Both the position numbers and the translations under genes were made by a program. Below the pieces are notes generated by a model. The model was not told the DNA's origin and did not search any database. It saw only the letters and a list, made by a program, of their open reading frames with translations. 64,000 nt of DNA from CAYFNF01 sp964344485 (GTDB taxonomy: Bacteria; Patescibacteriota; Patescibacteriia; UBA9570; XYC2-FULL-38-9), in NCBI GenBank assembly GCA_964344485.1, contig CAYFNF010000001.1:124001-188000 (forward strand), in the 5' to 3' direction. Of the stretch, positions 27,460 through 35,001 are shown piece by piece (within the stretch, counting starts at the first letter, position 1; every line of letters begins with the position of its first letter).

Positions 27460-28701
27460 ATGATTCAATACGACGATATAAAAAAAGCGGACCCAGAGAT
27501 TGGAGAAGCACTAGAACAAGAGCTCAAGCGACAACAGGAGACGCTGGAGATGATCCCAGCGGAGAACTTTATTTCAGAACCAGTGCTACAAGCGTTGGGT
27601 TCGATTGCTACGAATAAATACTCTGAAGGGTATCCAGGGAATCGGTACTACGGCGGGTGCCAACACATTGATGTGATTGAACAAGCAGCGATTGATCGTG
27701 CAAAAGAGCTATTTGGCGCAGAGCATGCAAATGTGCAGCCGTTATCTGGTGCGCCTATGAACGTTGCAGTGTACTCAGCGATCATGGAGCCCGGAGATAC
27801 GATTCTTGGCATGGATCTGTCGCATGGTGGGCACCTTACGCATGGACATCCAATAACGTACATGGCAAAGATCTATAACTTTATTCGATATAAGTGTGAC
27901 CCAGATACCGGGGAGATCGATTATGAAGAGATTCGACGCATTGCACAACAAGAAAAACCAAAGATGGTGCTTGCAGGGTTCTCTGCGTACTCGCGTGAAG
28001 TGGATTATCAGAAGATTCATGACATCGCGCAGGAAGTTGGAGCAGTAAGCATGATGGACATGGCACACATTGCAGGGTTAGTTGCAGGAGGGGCGCTGAA
28101 TAATCCAGTACCGATCATGGACATTGTGACTACTACAACTCACAAGACTCTGCGTGGACCTCGCGGTGGAATGATCATGTGTAAAAAAGAGTTCGCAAAA
28201 AAGATTGATAAAGCAGTGTTTCCTGGATTGCAAGGTGGCCCACATGAAAATCAGATCGCTGCACTGGCGATAGCATTGAAAGAAGCTGCAGCGCCAGAGT
28301 TTAAAGAGTATGCTGATCAGGTCGTGAAAAACGCTAAAGCGTTATGTGGTGCACTAGAGCAAGGTGGGCTGCGCATTATGTTCGGAGGGACAGACAACCA
28401 TTTGATTCTCACCGATGTGACGCCGCTGGACTTAACAGGCAAGCAAGCGCAAGAGATTTTAGATGAGGTGGGAATTACTGCAAATAAAAATATGATTCCA
28501 GATGATCCTCGCAAGCCAATGAACCCATCTGGCCTCAGGTTTGGTACTCCGGCACTCACCACTCGTGGTATGAAAGAACCAGAGATGGAGCGCATTGGAG
28601 AGATGATCATCCAGTTGTTACAGAAACCTGAAGATCAAGAGATAAAACAAAAAGCCCAGCAAATGGTTGCTGAGCTTGTGAAGGAGTTTCCTTTGTATTA
28701 G
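27460..28701 (+). CDS. glyA: Serine hydroxymethyltransferase
   Basis: PLP enzyme converting serine and tetrahydrofolate to glycine and methylene-THF. 413 residues. YPGNRYYGGCQHID and MDMAHIAGLVAGG are family motifs, and the PLP lysine is in TTTTHKTLRGPRGGMI. No Shine-Dalgarno precedes the ATG. With folD 1.6 kb away it supplies one-carbon units. Confidence 0.98.
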   Translation: MIQYDDIKKADPEIGEALEQELKRQQETLEMIPAENFISEPVLQALGSIATNKYSEGYPGNRYYGGCQHIDVIEQAAIDRAKELFGAEHANVQPLSGAPMNVAVYSAIMEPGDTILGMDLSHGGHLTHGHPITYMAKIYNFIRYKCDPDTGEIDYEEIRRIAQQEKPKMVLAGFSAYSREVDYQKIHDIAQEVGAVSMMDMAHIAGLVAGGALNNPVPIMDIVTTTTHKTLRGPRGGMIMCKKEFAKKIDKAVFPGLQGGPHENQIAALAIALKEAAAPEFKEYADQVVKNAKALCGALEQGGLRIMFGGTDNHLILTDVTPLDLTGKQAQEILDEVGITANKNMIPDDPRKPMNPSGLRFGTPALTTRGMKEPEMERIGEMIIQLLQKPEDQEIKQKAQQMVAELVKEFPLY

Positions 28702-29295
28702 TTATTCTGCTCGCTCGCGTGCAAGAATTTCTTGAAATGCAGCTCTCGCTTTTACAAGACGTTTTCCAACGCCCCCTTTTGAGATTCCAAGTTGTGCTGC
28801 TGCTTCGTCATACGTCTTTTTTTCAACATCTACTAATACCATAGTGTCGCGTAGATCCGGAGGCAATTGGTCTAAGCACCGATGGAGTAAAGCAGTGTCT
28901 TGCCTCACTGCTGCTGCTCGTTCTGGGCTCATTCCAAATTCAGCATGTGCATCTGCAGTTGCTTCCCAAGTCGGTGCGTCATCTCCTGCGTTTACATCTT
29001 CGTACCCCATGGTTCTTCGTACATCACGCATCCCCGCTCTTTTATGTCGAATATCATTAAGCGCAGTGCGTTCTACAATTCTACATAACCATGCTTTGAC
29101 GTTACCTACTTCTCTCATCTTATCGCGGCTTTTCCACGCTTTCAGCATCGCATCCTGAAGCACATCAGCAGCGTTCTCTTCATTTTTCATAAAGCTCATG
29201 GCAATTCTATATAGCAGTGCCATATGTGGGCGTACAAGGCTGTCGAATTCTTGTTGGGTCATGGTTTGGACAACCTCAAGATCGGGTGCTGGCAT
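28702..29295 (-). CDS. ECF-type RNA polymerase sigma factor (1)
   Basis: 197 residues. Region 2 is LLYRIAMSFMKNEENAADVLQDAMLKAWKSRDKM with GNVKAWLCRIVERTALND, and region 4 is LPPDLRDTMVLVDVEKKTYDEAAAQLGISKGGVGKRLVKAR. An acidic linker carries EDVNAGDDAPTWEATADAH. No anti-sigma gene is adjacent. Its stop abuts the glyA stop; the two genes are convergent. Confidence 0.9.
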   Translation of the reverse strand: MPAPDLEVVQTMTQQEFDSLVRPHMALLYRIAMSFMKNEENAADVLQDAMLKAWKSRDKMREVGNVKAWLCRIVERTALNDIRHKRAGMRDVRRTMGYEDVNAGDDAPTWEATADAHAEFGMSPERAAAVRQDTALLHRCLDQLPPDLRDTMVLVDVEKKTYDEAAAQLGISKGGVGKRLVKARAAFQEILARERAE

Positions 29296-29421
29296 ACTGT
29301 CCTCTGGTGGGTGCTCAGCTTGATCGCGTTGACCACCAGTGTCTGGTTCGACTGGCAGTGGGGTTGGACGTGCTCTACGAGCACTAGCTGTTCCTTCTGG
29401 TATAGATATATTGATAATGAT

Positions 29422-30186
29422 TTATAATTCTGATGGTAGTTCAGTGAGAAGTTCTTGTAGTTTCTTTCTTGCATAGAACATGCGACTCATCACTGTTCCT
29501 TCTGGGATTCCTAGACGTTGTGCGATCTCTTTATACTTCAACCCTCCAAATCGATGCATCTCATAGACTTGTCGCTGATCTTCAGGGAGCTGCTCCATGC
29601 AGCCACGAATACGGTCGAGCATTCGTTGTGCTCGAACAGCGCGTTCAGGGTCCATTCCATGCGCAGGTCGATCTGGATACGGTTTATCTGTAAGTTTAGC
29701 TGAGCCTTCCTCTCCGACATTTTCACTAATCTCTCTTCCGCGTCTTCGTGATCGTTTACGCCATAGATCCTTTGCCGCGTTCTCTGCAATTCGGAAAATA
29801 TACCCTCGAAATTTTGCTGGTGAAGAGACCCTGGCAAGATTTCGATGGATTTTTATTAGAGTATCTTGAAGCGCGTCTTTTGCGTCTTGCTGATCTTGCA
29901 GGATAGCGTAGCAACGTGCATAGAGAAGTCGTTGGTACGGTTGTACCAATGCTTCGAATGCACCTGGATGGCCTTGAATTGCAGCTTCGAGTAGTCGAGC
30001 AGTCTCTTCATCTTCCATTTTTTTTACGGCTTCTGCAGCACCTGCCTCTTCTGGTTCTACAACACGTAAATCAGGCTGTTCCTCTTCTTCAATAGAGGGA
30101 ACCTGTAGATGCTGATCGTCATCATCGTCCAAATCTCTTCTTGGGATTCGTACTGCTGATGATCGTGTTGGTCGAAATTCATTCAT
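29422..30186 (-). CDS. ECF-type RNA polymerase sigma factor (2)
   Basis: 254 residues. An acidic N-terminal extension of about 65 residues (DLDDDDDQHLQVPSIEEEEQ) precedes region 2 (FEALVQPYQRLLYARCYAIL...DAKDALQDTLIKIHRN, KFRGYIFRIAENAAKDLWRK) and region 4 (LPEDQRQVYEMHRFGGLKYKEIAQRLGIPEGTVMSRM). The start at 30186 is the first ATG after its promoter. The acidic head could mask DNA binding or serve as a regulatory arm (inference). Tandem with the first sigma gene, same strand, no anti-sigma visible. Confidence 0.9.
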   Translation of the reverse strand: MNEFRPTRSSAVRIPRRDLDDDDDQHLQVPSIEEEEQPDLRVVEPEEAGAAEAVKKMEDEETARLLEAAIQGHPGAFEALVQPYQRLLYARCYAILQDQQDAKDALQDTLIKIHRNLARVSSPAKFRGYIFRIAENAAKDLWRKRSRRRGREISENVGEEGSAKLTDKPYPDRPAHGMDPERAVRAQRMLDRIRGCMEQLPEDQRQVYEMHRFGGLKYKEIAQRLGIPEGTVMSRMFYARKKLQELLTELPSEL

Positions 30187-30199
30187 ATGTGTACTTTGT

Positions 30200-30228
30200 A
30201 TAATATAGAACAATAGATCCTAACACAA
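30200..30228 (-). promoter_or_regulatory. Promoter of sigma factor gene 2
   Basis: Minus strand: TTGTGT (30223-30228), 17-base spacer, TATTAT (30200-30205). The expected 5' UTR is about 7 bases. Confidence 0.65.
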
Positions 30229-30238
30229 ATTTTTCTCA

Positions 30239-30267
30239 TTGTCAATACGAAATGCTTTTGCTACTCT
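30239..30267 (+). promoter_or_regulatory. folD promoter giving a leaderless mRNA
   Basis: TTGTCA (30239-30244), 17-base spacer, TACTCT (30262-30267), then 6 bases to the ATG. Confidence 0.75.
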
Positions 30268-30273
30268 AAGTAC

Positions 30274-31134
30274 ATGAGTGAACATGTTACGAAAATCCTC
30301 AACGGCGAAGGCTTGGCCACACAAGTACGCGCGTCGCTAAAAAAACGGATCATGGAATCAGGTATTCAGCCTGGCTTGGCAGTGATTTTGGTTGGACACG
30401 ACCCTGCCTCGGAGATTTATGTGCAGTTCAAAGCTGAAGCGTCTGAAGAAGTTGGCATGTATCTGGAAACGTATGAGTTTGAGGATGACATTGATGAACG
30501 AAAGCTACTGAAGTGCATCAATAAATTGAATAAGAATAAGAAGATTCACGGTATTTTAGTACAGCTTCCGCTTCCAGACCACATCAATACACATCATATT
30601 ATGAACTCTATTGATCCGATTAAAGATGTAGATGGATTTCACCCAGAGAATATCGGTTGGTTGTCTATTGGAGAGCCGGAGTTTATGCCAGCAACCACTC
30701 TTGGTATTTGGCAACTGTTAGAATCAGCGCATATAGATGTAAAAGGGAAGCATGTGGTTATGGTAGGTGCGAGTAATATCGTTGGCAAACCCACTGCAGC
30801 GTTATTACAGAACAAAAAAGCCACAGTCACGGTGTGCAATAGTGCAACAGAGGATTTGGGTGCAATTACCAAGCAAGCAGACATTTTAATCACAGCAACT
30901 GGGAAGCCAAGCTTGATTACTGCAGATATGGTAAAAAAAGGAGCAGTAGTGATTGATGCAGGCATTGCACGCATTGAAGGAACGGTCTATGGAGACGTGG
31001 ATTATGAAGAAGTAAGCAAGAAAGTAGATTATATCACTCCGGTTCCGGGCGGAGTCGGGCCCATGACGGTTGCGTCGCTACTGGAGAATACTTGGATCGC
31101 AGCGTGCCGCATTAATGGAGTAGAAACAGAATAA
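30274..31134 (+). CDS. folD: Methylene-THF dehydrogenase/methenyl-THF cyclohydrolase
   Basis: Bifunctional one-carbon enzyme, 286 residues, normal length. Motifs: LAVILVGHDPASEIYVQFK, GILVQLPLPDHIN, KDVDGFHPENIGWL and the C-terminal VDYITPVPGGVGPMTVASL. Leaderless promoter. Works with glyA of this window to make formyl- and methylene-THF. Confidence 0.98.
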   Translation: MSEHVTKILNGEGLATQVRASLKKRIMESGIQPGLAVILVGHDPASEIYVQFKAEASEEVGMYLETYEFEDDIDERKLLKCINKLNKNKKIHGILVQLPLPDHINTHHIMNSIDPIKDVDGFHPENIGWLSIGEPEFMPATTLGIWQLLESAHIDVKGKHVVMVGASNIVGKPTAALLQNKKATVTVCNSATEDLGAITKQADILITATGKPSLITADMVKKGAVVIDAGIARIEGTVYGDVDYEEVSKKVDYITPVPGGVGPMTVASLLENTWIAACRINGVETE

Positions 31135-31203
31135 AAATCAGCAAGAACAAGCAGCGTAGAACAATCGCGGTTTTTTTGTGGAACATTTTTCACGCTTCAG
31201 GTC

Positions 31204-31232
31204 TTGACAAAAGCGAAAAAGTGCGCTAGTAT
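31204..31232 (+). promoter_or_regulatory. Promoter of the structured-leader/miniprotein transcript
   Basis: TTGACA (31204-31209), 17-base spacer, TAGTAT (31227-31232). Confidence 0.75.
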
Positions 31233-31254
31233 GATCTGTTCTTTATATCCAAGA

Positions 31255-31430
31255 ACTGGAACTGTCACGAGGAGAGAGTGACAATCCAACAACAGGGACG
31301 ACCCAGAGACGCCTGCTAAGTATTAAATAAGACGCCGAATTTTTTGCAGCCTTATTTAGTAGCTAGCAGCCGTCCTGGACAAGTCGGGAATCGCCTACGG
31401 GCGTGAACCGCACGGTCTGCATCGGAGGTA
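31255..31430 (+). ncRNA. Structured 5' leader RNA of unknown class
   Basis: Between the promoter and the 31434 start lies about 190 bases with clear pairing. TGTCAC/GTGACA forms a hairpin (31262-31282). CTGCTAAGTATTAAATAAG (31313-31331) pairs with 16 of 19 bases of the segment at 31351-31369. The flanking GGACG (31297-31301) pairs with CGTCC (31371-31375). CGCC-TAC-GGGCG (31392-31403) and ACCG-CA-CGGT (31407-31416) follow. It ends at the GGAGG Shine-Dalgarno. It resembles a riboswitch or a protein-binding leader, but I could not match it to a known family. Confidence 0.55.
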
Positions 31431-31433
31431 CTC

Positions 31434-31619
31434 ATGACCCTGACCCTGTCCCTGTCCGCCCTCGCCCTCACCGCCCTGCTGCTCTCGGTCCGCTCGCGCC
31501 GCATCGCGCGCGAGACCGCCGCCGCGGAGTTCGAGGCCCGCTACGCCGTCGTCTACGACCGCCCGGTCACGATCGACACCGAGCGCTGGCTGACCGCCGG
31601 CATGGCCACGAGCAAGTAG
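31434..31619 (+). CDS. 61-residue membrane miniprotein, GC-rich cassette
   Basis: 61 residues: an N-terminal membrane helix (LTLSLSALALTALLLSV), then a basic stop (RSRRIAR) and a soluble tail ending TERWLTAGMATSK. Every codon but one or two ends in C or G, which supports real coding and contrasts with folD and ychF. A GGAGG Shine-Dalgarno lies 6 bases before the ATG. The gene sits inside a transcript rich in RNA structure on both sides. Function unknown. Confidence 0.65.
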   Translation: MTLTLSLSALALTALLLSVRSRRIARETAAAEFEARYAVVYDRPVTIDTERWLTAGMATSK

Positions 31620-31637
31620 GAGCGCCTGAGGCGCAGA

Positions 31638-31691
31638 GGAGCGCCCGGCCAGGGTTCATCGCGACGCATACGCTCGCGACCTGGCCGCTCC
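31638..31691 (+). repeat. Long GC-rich stem-loop 3' of the miniprotein gene
   Basis: GGAGCG, GGCCAGG and TCGCGA pair in order with TCGCGA, CCTGGCC and GCTCC around a 9-base loop. There is no T run, so it is not the terminator; it may protect the 3' end or be a processing site. Confidence 0.65.
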
Positions 31692-31736
31692 TTCCCTGCA
31701 GTGTTACCCAACACTTCAGAGAAGGAGTACAAAAAG

Positions 31737-31760
31737 ACCGCGTTTAAAGCGCGGTTTTAT
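31737..31760 (+). terminator. Intrinsic terminator of the miniprotein transcript
   Basis: ACCGCG-TTTAAAG-CGCGGT followed by TTTTAT. Confidence 0.85.
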
Positions 31761-31810
31761 AGTATTGCGTAATATGGAGTTTTCCCTTATGCTGAGCAAG
31801 TAATAATTGC

Positions 31811-31893
31811 AGAGCGCTACGTGATATTGCCTCGGACTAAAACCCGGCTCACGCCGGGCCAACCGTCCTGTGGTAATATCACCTCCGCGCTCT
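31811..31893 (+). ncRNA. R1 RNA element, copy 1, just upstream of ychF
   Basis: Nested stems: AGAGCGC/GCGCTCT, GTGATATT/AATATCAC, GGAC/GTCC and CCCGGC/GCCGGG with a TCAC loop. The inner 37-38 bases (31832-31869) recur almost unchanged at 63917-63955, while the outer stems have different sequence but still pair. This is compensatory evidence for a functional RNA. It ends 10 bases before the ychF start, which suggests cis regulation. I could not assign it to a known riboswitch class. Confidence 0.7.
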
Positions 31894-31903
31894 ATAAAAG
31901 AAT

Positions 31904-32971
31904 ATGTCATTACAAGTCGGAATCGTTGGACTACCCAACGTCGGAAAATCTACATTATTTCAAGCGCTCACTCGCACTGCAGTGCCAGCTGAGAATTTCC
32001 CTTTTTGCACGGTTGATCCAAATGTCGGTGTGGTTGCGGTTCCGGACGAACGGTTAGCACCGTTAGCACCGTTAGTGAGCACCACCACAATCATTCCCAC
32101 TACCATAGAGTTTGTCGATATCGCTGGCTTAGTCAAAGGAGCGCATAAAGGCGAGGGTTTAGGCAATCAGTTTCTTTCACATATCCGTGAAGTAGACGCG
32201 ATTGCTGAAGTGATTCGTGTGTTTGAAGATCCGGATGTCACGCATGTTGAAGGCCAGGCTGATCCTATGGCAGATATGGAGACCATTCACTTAGAATTGA
32301 TGATGGCCGATCTGCAAGTCGTAGAGAAGCTTGTTGCAGCAGCAGAGAAAAAAGTGCGCGGTCAAGACAAGGAAGCCGCAGCAGAGCTTGCGGTGCTTCA
32401 GAAGTTTCAATCTGCATTAGAAAAAGAGAGCTTAGCCAATACCGTGGAGCTGACAGAAGAGGAGGAGGAAGTGGTCAAGCATGTACAGCTCCTAACGCGC
32501 AAACCGTTTATCTTCGTGGCGAACACTGATGAAGGCGCGACTGCAGCAGATATCCCTACAGCACTGCAAGATAAGAATCCTATTATCATCTCAGCGAAAA
32601 TTGAAGCAGAGCTTACGCAGCTCGATGAAAAAGAAGCACAAGACATGATGAAAGAGCTGAACATGCAGCAGACAGGACTTACAGCGTTAATCCAAAAAGG
32701 ATACGAGACCCTCGGACTGATTACGTTCTTCACTGCAGGAGAGAAAGAGGTGCGCGCATGGACAGTACACAGGAATGCGTCAGCACCAGAAGCAGCGGGT
32801 GTGATTCACACAGATTTTCAAGAAGGTTTTATTCGCGCAGAAGTGGTCGCGTATGATGATTTTATTTCATGCGGCGGATGGACGGGCGCTCGAGAAAAAG
32901 GAAAAGTTCGAATGGAAGGCAAAGAGTATCACGTGCAAGACGGTGACATCATGCATTTTCATTTTCAGTAA
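31904..32971 (+). CDS. ychF: Redox-regulated/ribosome-binding GTPase-family ATPase YchF
   Basis: Obg-family P-loop ATPase that binds ribosomes. 355 residues. G1 is GLPNVGKSTLFQALT, G3 is DIAGLVKGAHKGEGLGNQFL, the altered G4 is FVANTDE, and the C-terminal TGS-like domain is LGLITFFTAGEKEVRAWTV...FIRAEVV. No Shine-Dalgarno; the R1 RNA element lies directly upstream. Confidence 0.97.
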   Translation: MSLQVGIVGLPNVGKSTLFQALTRTAVPAENFPFCTVDPNVGVVAVPDERLAPLAPLVSTTTIIPTTIEFVDIAGLVKGAHKGEGLGNQFLSHIREVDAIAEVIRVFEDPDVTHVEGQADPMADMETIHLELMMADLQVVEKLVAAAEKKVRGQDKEAAAELAVLQKFQSALEKESLANTVELTEEEEEVVKHVQLLTRKPFIFVANTDEGATAADIPTALQDKNPIIISAKIEAELTQLDEKEAQDMMKELNMQQTGLTALIQKGYETLGLITFFTAGEKEVRAWTVHRNASAPEAAGVIHTDFQEGFIRAEVVAYDDFISCGGWTGAREKGKVRMEGKEYHVQDGDIMHFHFQ

Positions 32972-32983
32972 TGCTATTAGCGA

Positions 32984-33736
32984 TTATTCAATGTCTGTGA
33001 CAGGGACACGCCTGAACAGATCATTGCTTTCGCGGCTTGCCATATAAAACACCAACCCGAATTCTGTACACACCGCCTTATTGAAGTGAATGAGTTGCGC
33101 GAATTGATTTTCTGGACGAGCAACATCACTACCCAGATATTCCTCTCGTAACTGTTTTATTCTTCTTTCAACTTGGTCTTGCTCCAGATCATTTGGAGTG
33201 ACTGACGTTTTTAATACCATGAGTCGATAGTCATTGCCGTACGCAACTAGAATTGCTTGTTGTTCAGGTTCTGAGAGAAGGCTGATATAATCTTGTCCAC
33301 TAAATCCATGTGACATATTGTGTCCGGATTCTGTTGGATGTGTATGAATTGTTGCGACAACAGACTGATGTCGTTCTCTGCCGGGCTGCTTTGAAAGACG
33401 AACATTTACTTCGGACTCTGACCCTGCAGATATTTTCCCTGACATGAGAATGGTTTTCTTTTGCGTATCTGCTAACACTGCTCGTGCATGTTCGCGGTTT
33501 GATCTTGACGTCCGATCTAAGAGATCATCAATAAATTTCCGCCATCGTTGCAGCTGTATAGTATTTGGGCAGTTTGCTGCTGGTATAGACTCACCATTTC
33601 CAACCGTTGCGAGCGCAACAAGGATTTGATTAAACTGCGTTGAATCCCAGGCACTTGATTCTGTCATTTGCCTAATAGCCGCAGCGTCATCTGGGTGGAC
33701 GGTTCGTGGTCTGTAACCTTTGTGATCTCGAAACAT
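32984..33736 (-). CDS. JAB/MPN-like domain protein
   Basis: 250 residues. A JAMM-like metal motif is visible as VATIHTHPTESGHNMSHGFSGQDYISLL (HxHP, then S..D). The gap between the second His and the Asp is about 15 residues, whereas 10 is typical, so the loop is enlarged. A glutamate-bearing strand (SGKISAGSESEVNV) precedes it. JAMM enzymes are zinc isopeptidases or deubiquitinase-like peptidases. Function here is unknown, and catalytic competence is uncertain. Convergent with ychF. Confidence 0.65.
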   Translation of the reverse strand: MFRDHKGYRPRTVHPDDAAAIRQMTESSAWDSTQFNQILVALATVGNGESIPAANCPNTIQLQRWRKFIDDLLDRTSRSNREHARAVLADTQKKTILMSGKISAGSESEVNVRLSKQPGRERHQSVVATIHTHPTESGHNMSHGFSGQDYISLLSEPEQQAILVAYGNDYRLMVLKTSVTPNDLEQDQVERRIKQLREEYLGSDVARPENQFAQLIHFNKAVCTEFGLVFYMASRESNDLFRRVPVTDIE

Positions 33737-33802
33737 ATTTTTACTATTACAAAAAAAAGCAAAAATCGCAAGCGACAGGTACGGCGTTGTTTGCTGAACG
33801 TA

Positions 33803-34954
33803 CTATTGCGCAATAATGATCTCACGTCCAACACTTTGCTGTGGTCGACGATATAGTAATGGAGGTCGCTGCAGAGAAAACCCCCCGTTAGAGATAATCT
33901 GTTTTATCGGTAGATGATGTTCTTGGTTTTTGCTATACCAAAACGGAAGCGCTGCTACGATCACACCGTTTGGCGCAAGTATTGCACGGAACTCTTTAAA
34001 GACTTCGGCGTACAGTTGCTGCAGTTCTTTCTCTATAGAAGGTATCTGCTTGGGGTGCGGCGTAGGCGGTCCTAGATGGCCTTCAAAGATAATTCGGTCA
34101 ACTGACTGTTTGTGTATAATACCGTTCTGCACTAGCAGCTCTGCTCGAGAAGCATGAATTGGCACTGGAGGCAGGTCCAACCACTGGAGATTTTTCTTGG
34201 TGTCTGTGACTGCTTTTCTACTGATGTCACTTCCGATCACTTGCGAATAACCGAGCAACAGCGCTTCTTGGAGTACGGTTCCTGAGCCACAGAACGGATC
34301 CAGGATCGTGGAATCCTCTGTGGGTTGCGCTAGGTTGATCATCATGCGTGCAACTTTGGGTGGAAGCATGCCAGCGCGTACGTCTCGCTGTGGTCGGCCG
34401 TAGTCTCGCTTTGAGAACTTCTGAAACGGTTGAACTGCAAGCGTCTTGCCGAATACGATGCTGTTCGTATCTTTCAACAATACAATCTCCACTCCATTCT
34501 TCAGTAAGCGCTCTTTATGAACAATCACTGATGAGAGCTGTACTTCTTTAGACTCTACAAAACGTGAAGAGACCTCCGCATTCTTGAAGGATTTTTTCAA
34601 CGCTAGCCCTAACGTTTTTATGTGCTTCCAGTGTTTCTTTAATTTGATCTCTGGTGAGAGTGCATACAGAGAAAAACCAAAATGGAACTTTGATGTTGGA
34701 TCCGCTTGCTCAATCAACCAGTCAGCAATAGCCTCTTCATCAAATTCACCGATAATCTCAACAATTTTCACAGTCCCGCCAAGTCGTTCCATGAGCGCAG
34801 CAGCGTCTAGCGGTTCTGTGCAGGCCACTAGTGCAACCGAGTGTTTCAGTTGTACATCAGTTACTGGCAGTTCTTGTGATTCAAATACCGCTATCAACTC
34901 AGCAAGCGATAACTCAGGGTGAGAACCAACGATACAAGCGTATTGATGTTTCAT
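33803..34954 (-). CDS. Trm11/Trm-G10-like tRNA guanine methyltransferase
   Basis: 383 residues. The N-terminal region resembles a THUMP-type RNA-binding module. The C-terminal Rossmann methyltransferase domain has motif I as ILDPFCGSGTVLQEALLLGY and SDISRKAVTDTKKNL. Motif IV, where DPPYG is expected, reads FEGHLGPPTP, so the catalytic loop differs from the canonical family. The family makes N2-methylguanosine in tRNA. It lies divergent from the pilus-associated surface protein gene, 47 bases apart. Confidence 0.8.
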   Translation of the reverse strand: MKHQYACIVGSHPELSLAELIAVFESQELPVTDVQLKHSVALVACTEPLDAAALMERLGGTVKIVEIIGEFDEEAIADWLIEQADPTSKFHFGFSLYALSPEIKLKKHWKHIKTLGLALKKSFKNAEVSSRFVESKEVQLSSVIVHKERLLKNGVEIVLLKDTNSIVFGKTLAVQPFQKFSKRDYGRPQRDVRAGMLPPKVARMMINLAQPTEDSTILDPFCGSGTVLQEALLLGYSQVIGSDISRKAVTDTKKNLQWLDLPPVPIHASRAELLVQNGIIHKQSVDRIIFEGHLGPPTPHPKQIPSIEKELQQLYAEVFKEFRAILAPNGVIVAALPFWYSKNQEHHLPIKQIISNGGFSLQRPPLLYRRPQQSVGREIIIAQ

Positions 34955-35001
34955 ATACGACTACAGTAGCATATTTTTGCGATTTCTCGTATCATATAGA
35001 C

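Noticed and set aside
31255..31430. SAM-I, TPP, RNase P, tmRNA or 6S RNA
   Set aside because: A few short matches (GGGACGACCC, GAGGAGAG) but none of the conserved cores of these RNAs is present.
31811..31893. Known twister, hammerhead, HDV-like or SRP RNA
   Set aside because: The catalytic or SRP core sequences as I know them do not fit the conserved R1 core. A covariance search is needed to be certain.
34831..35001. Upstream start for the 35002 secreted protein
   Set aside because: Those codons lie inside the divergent methyltransferase gene and precede the signal peptide.
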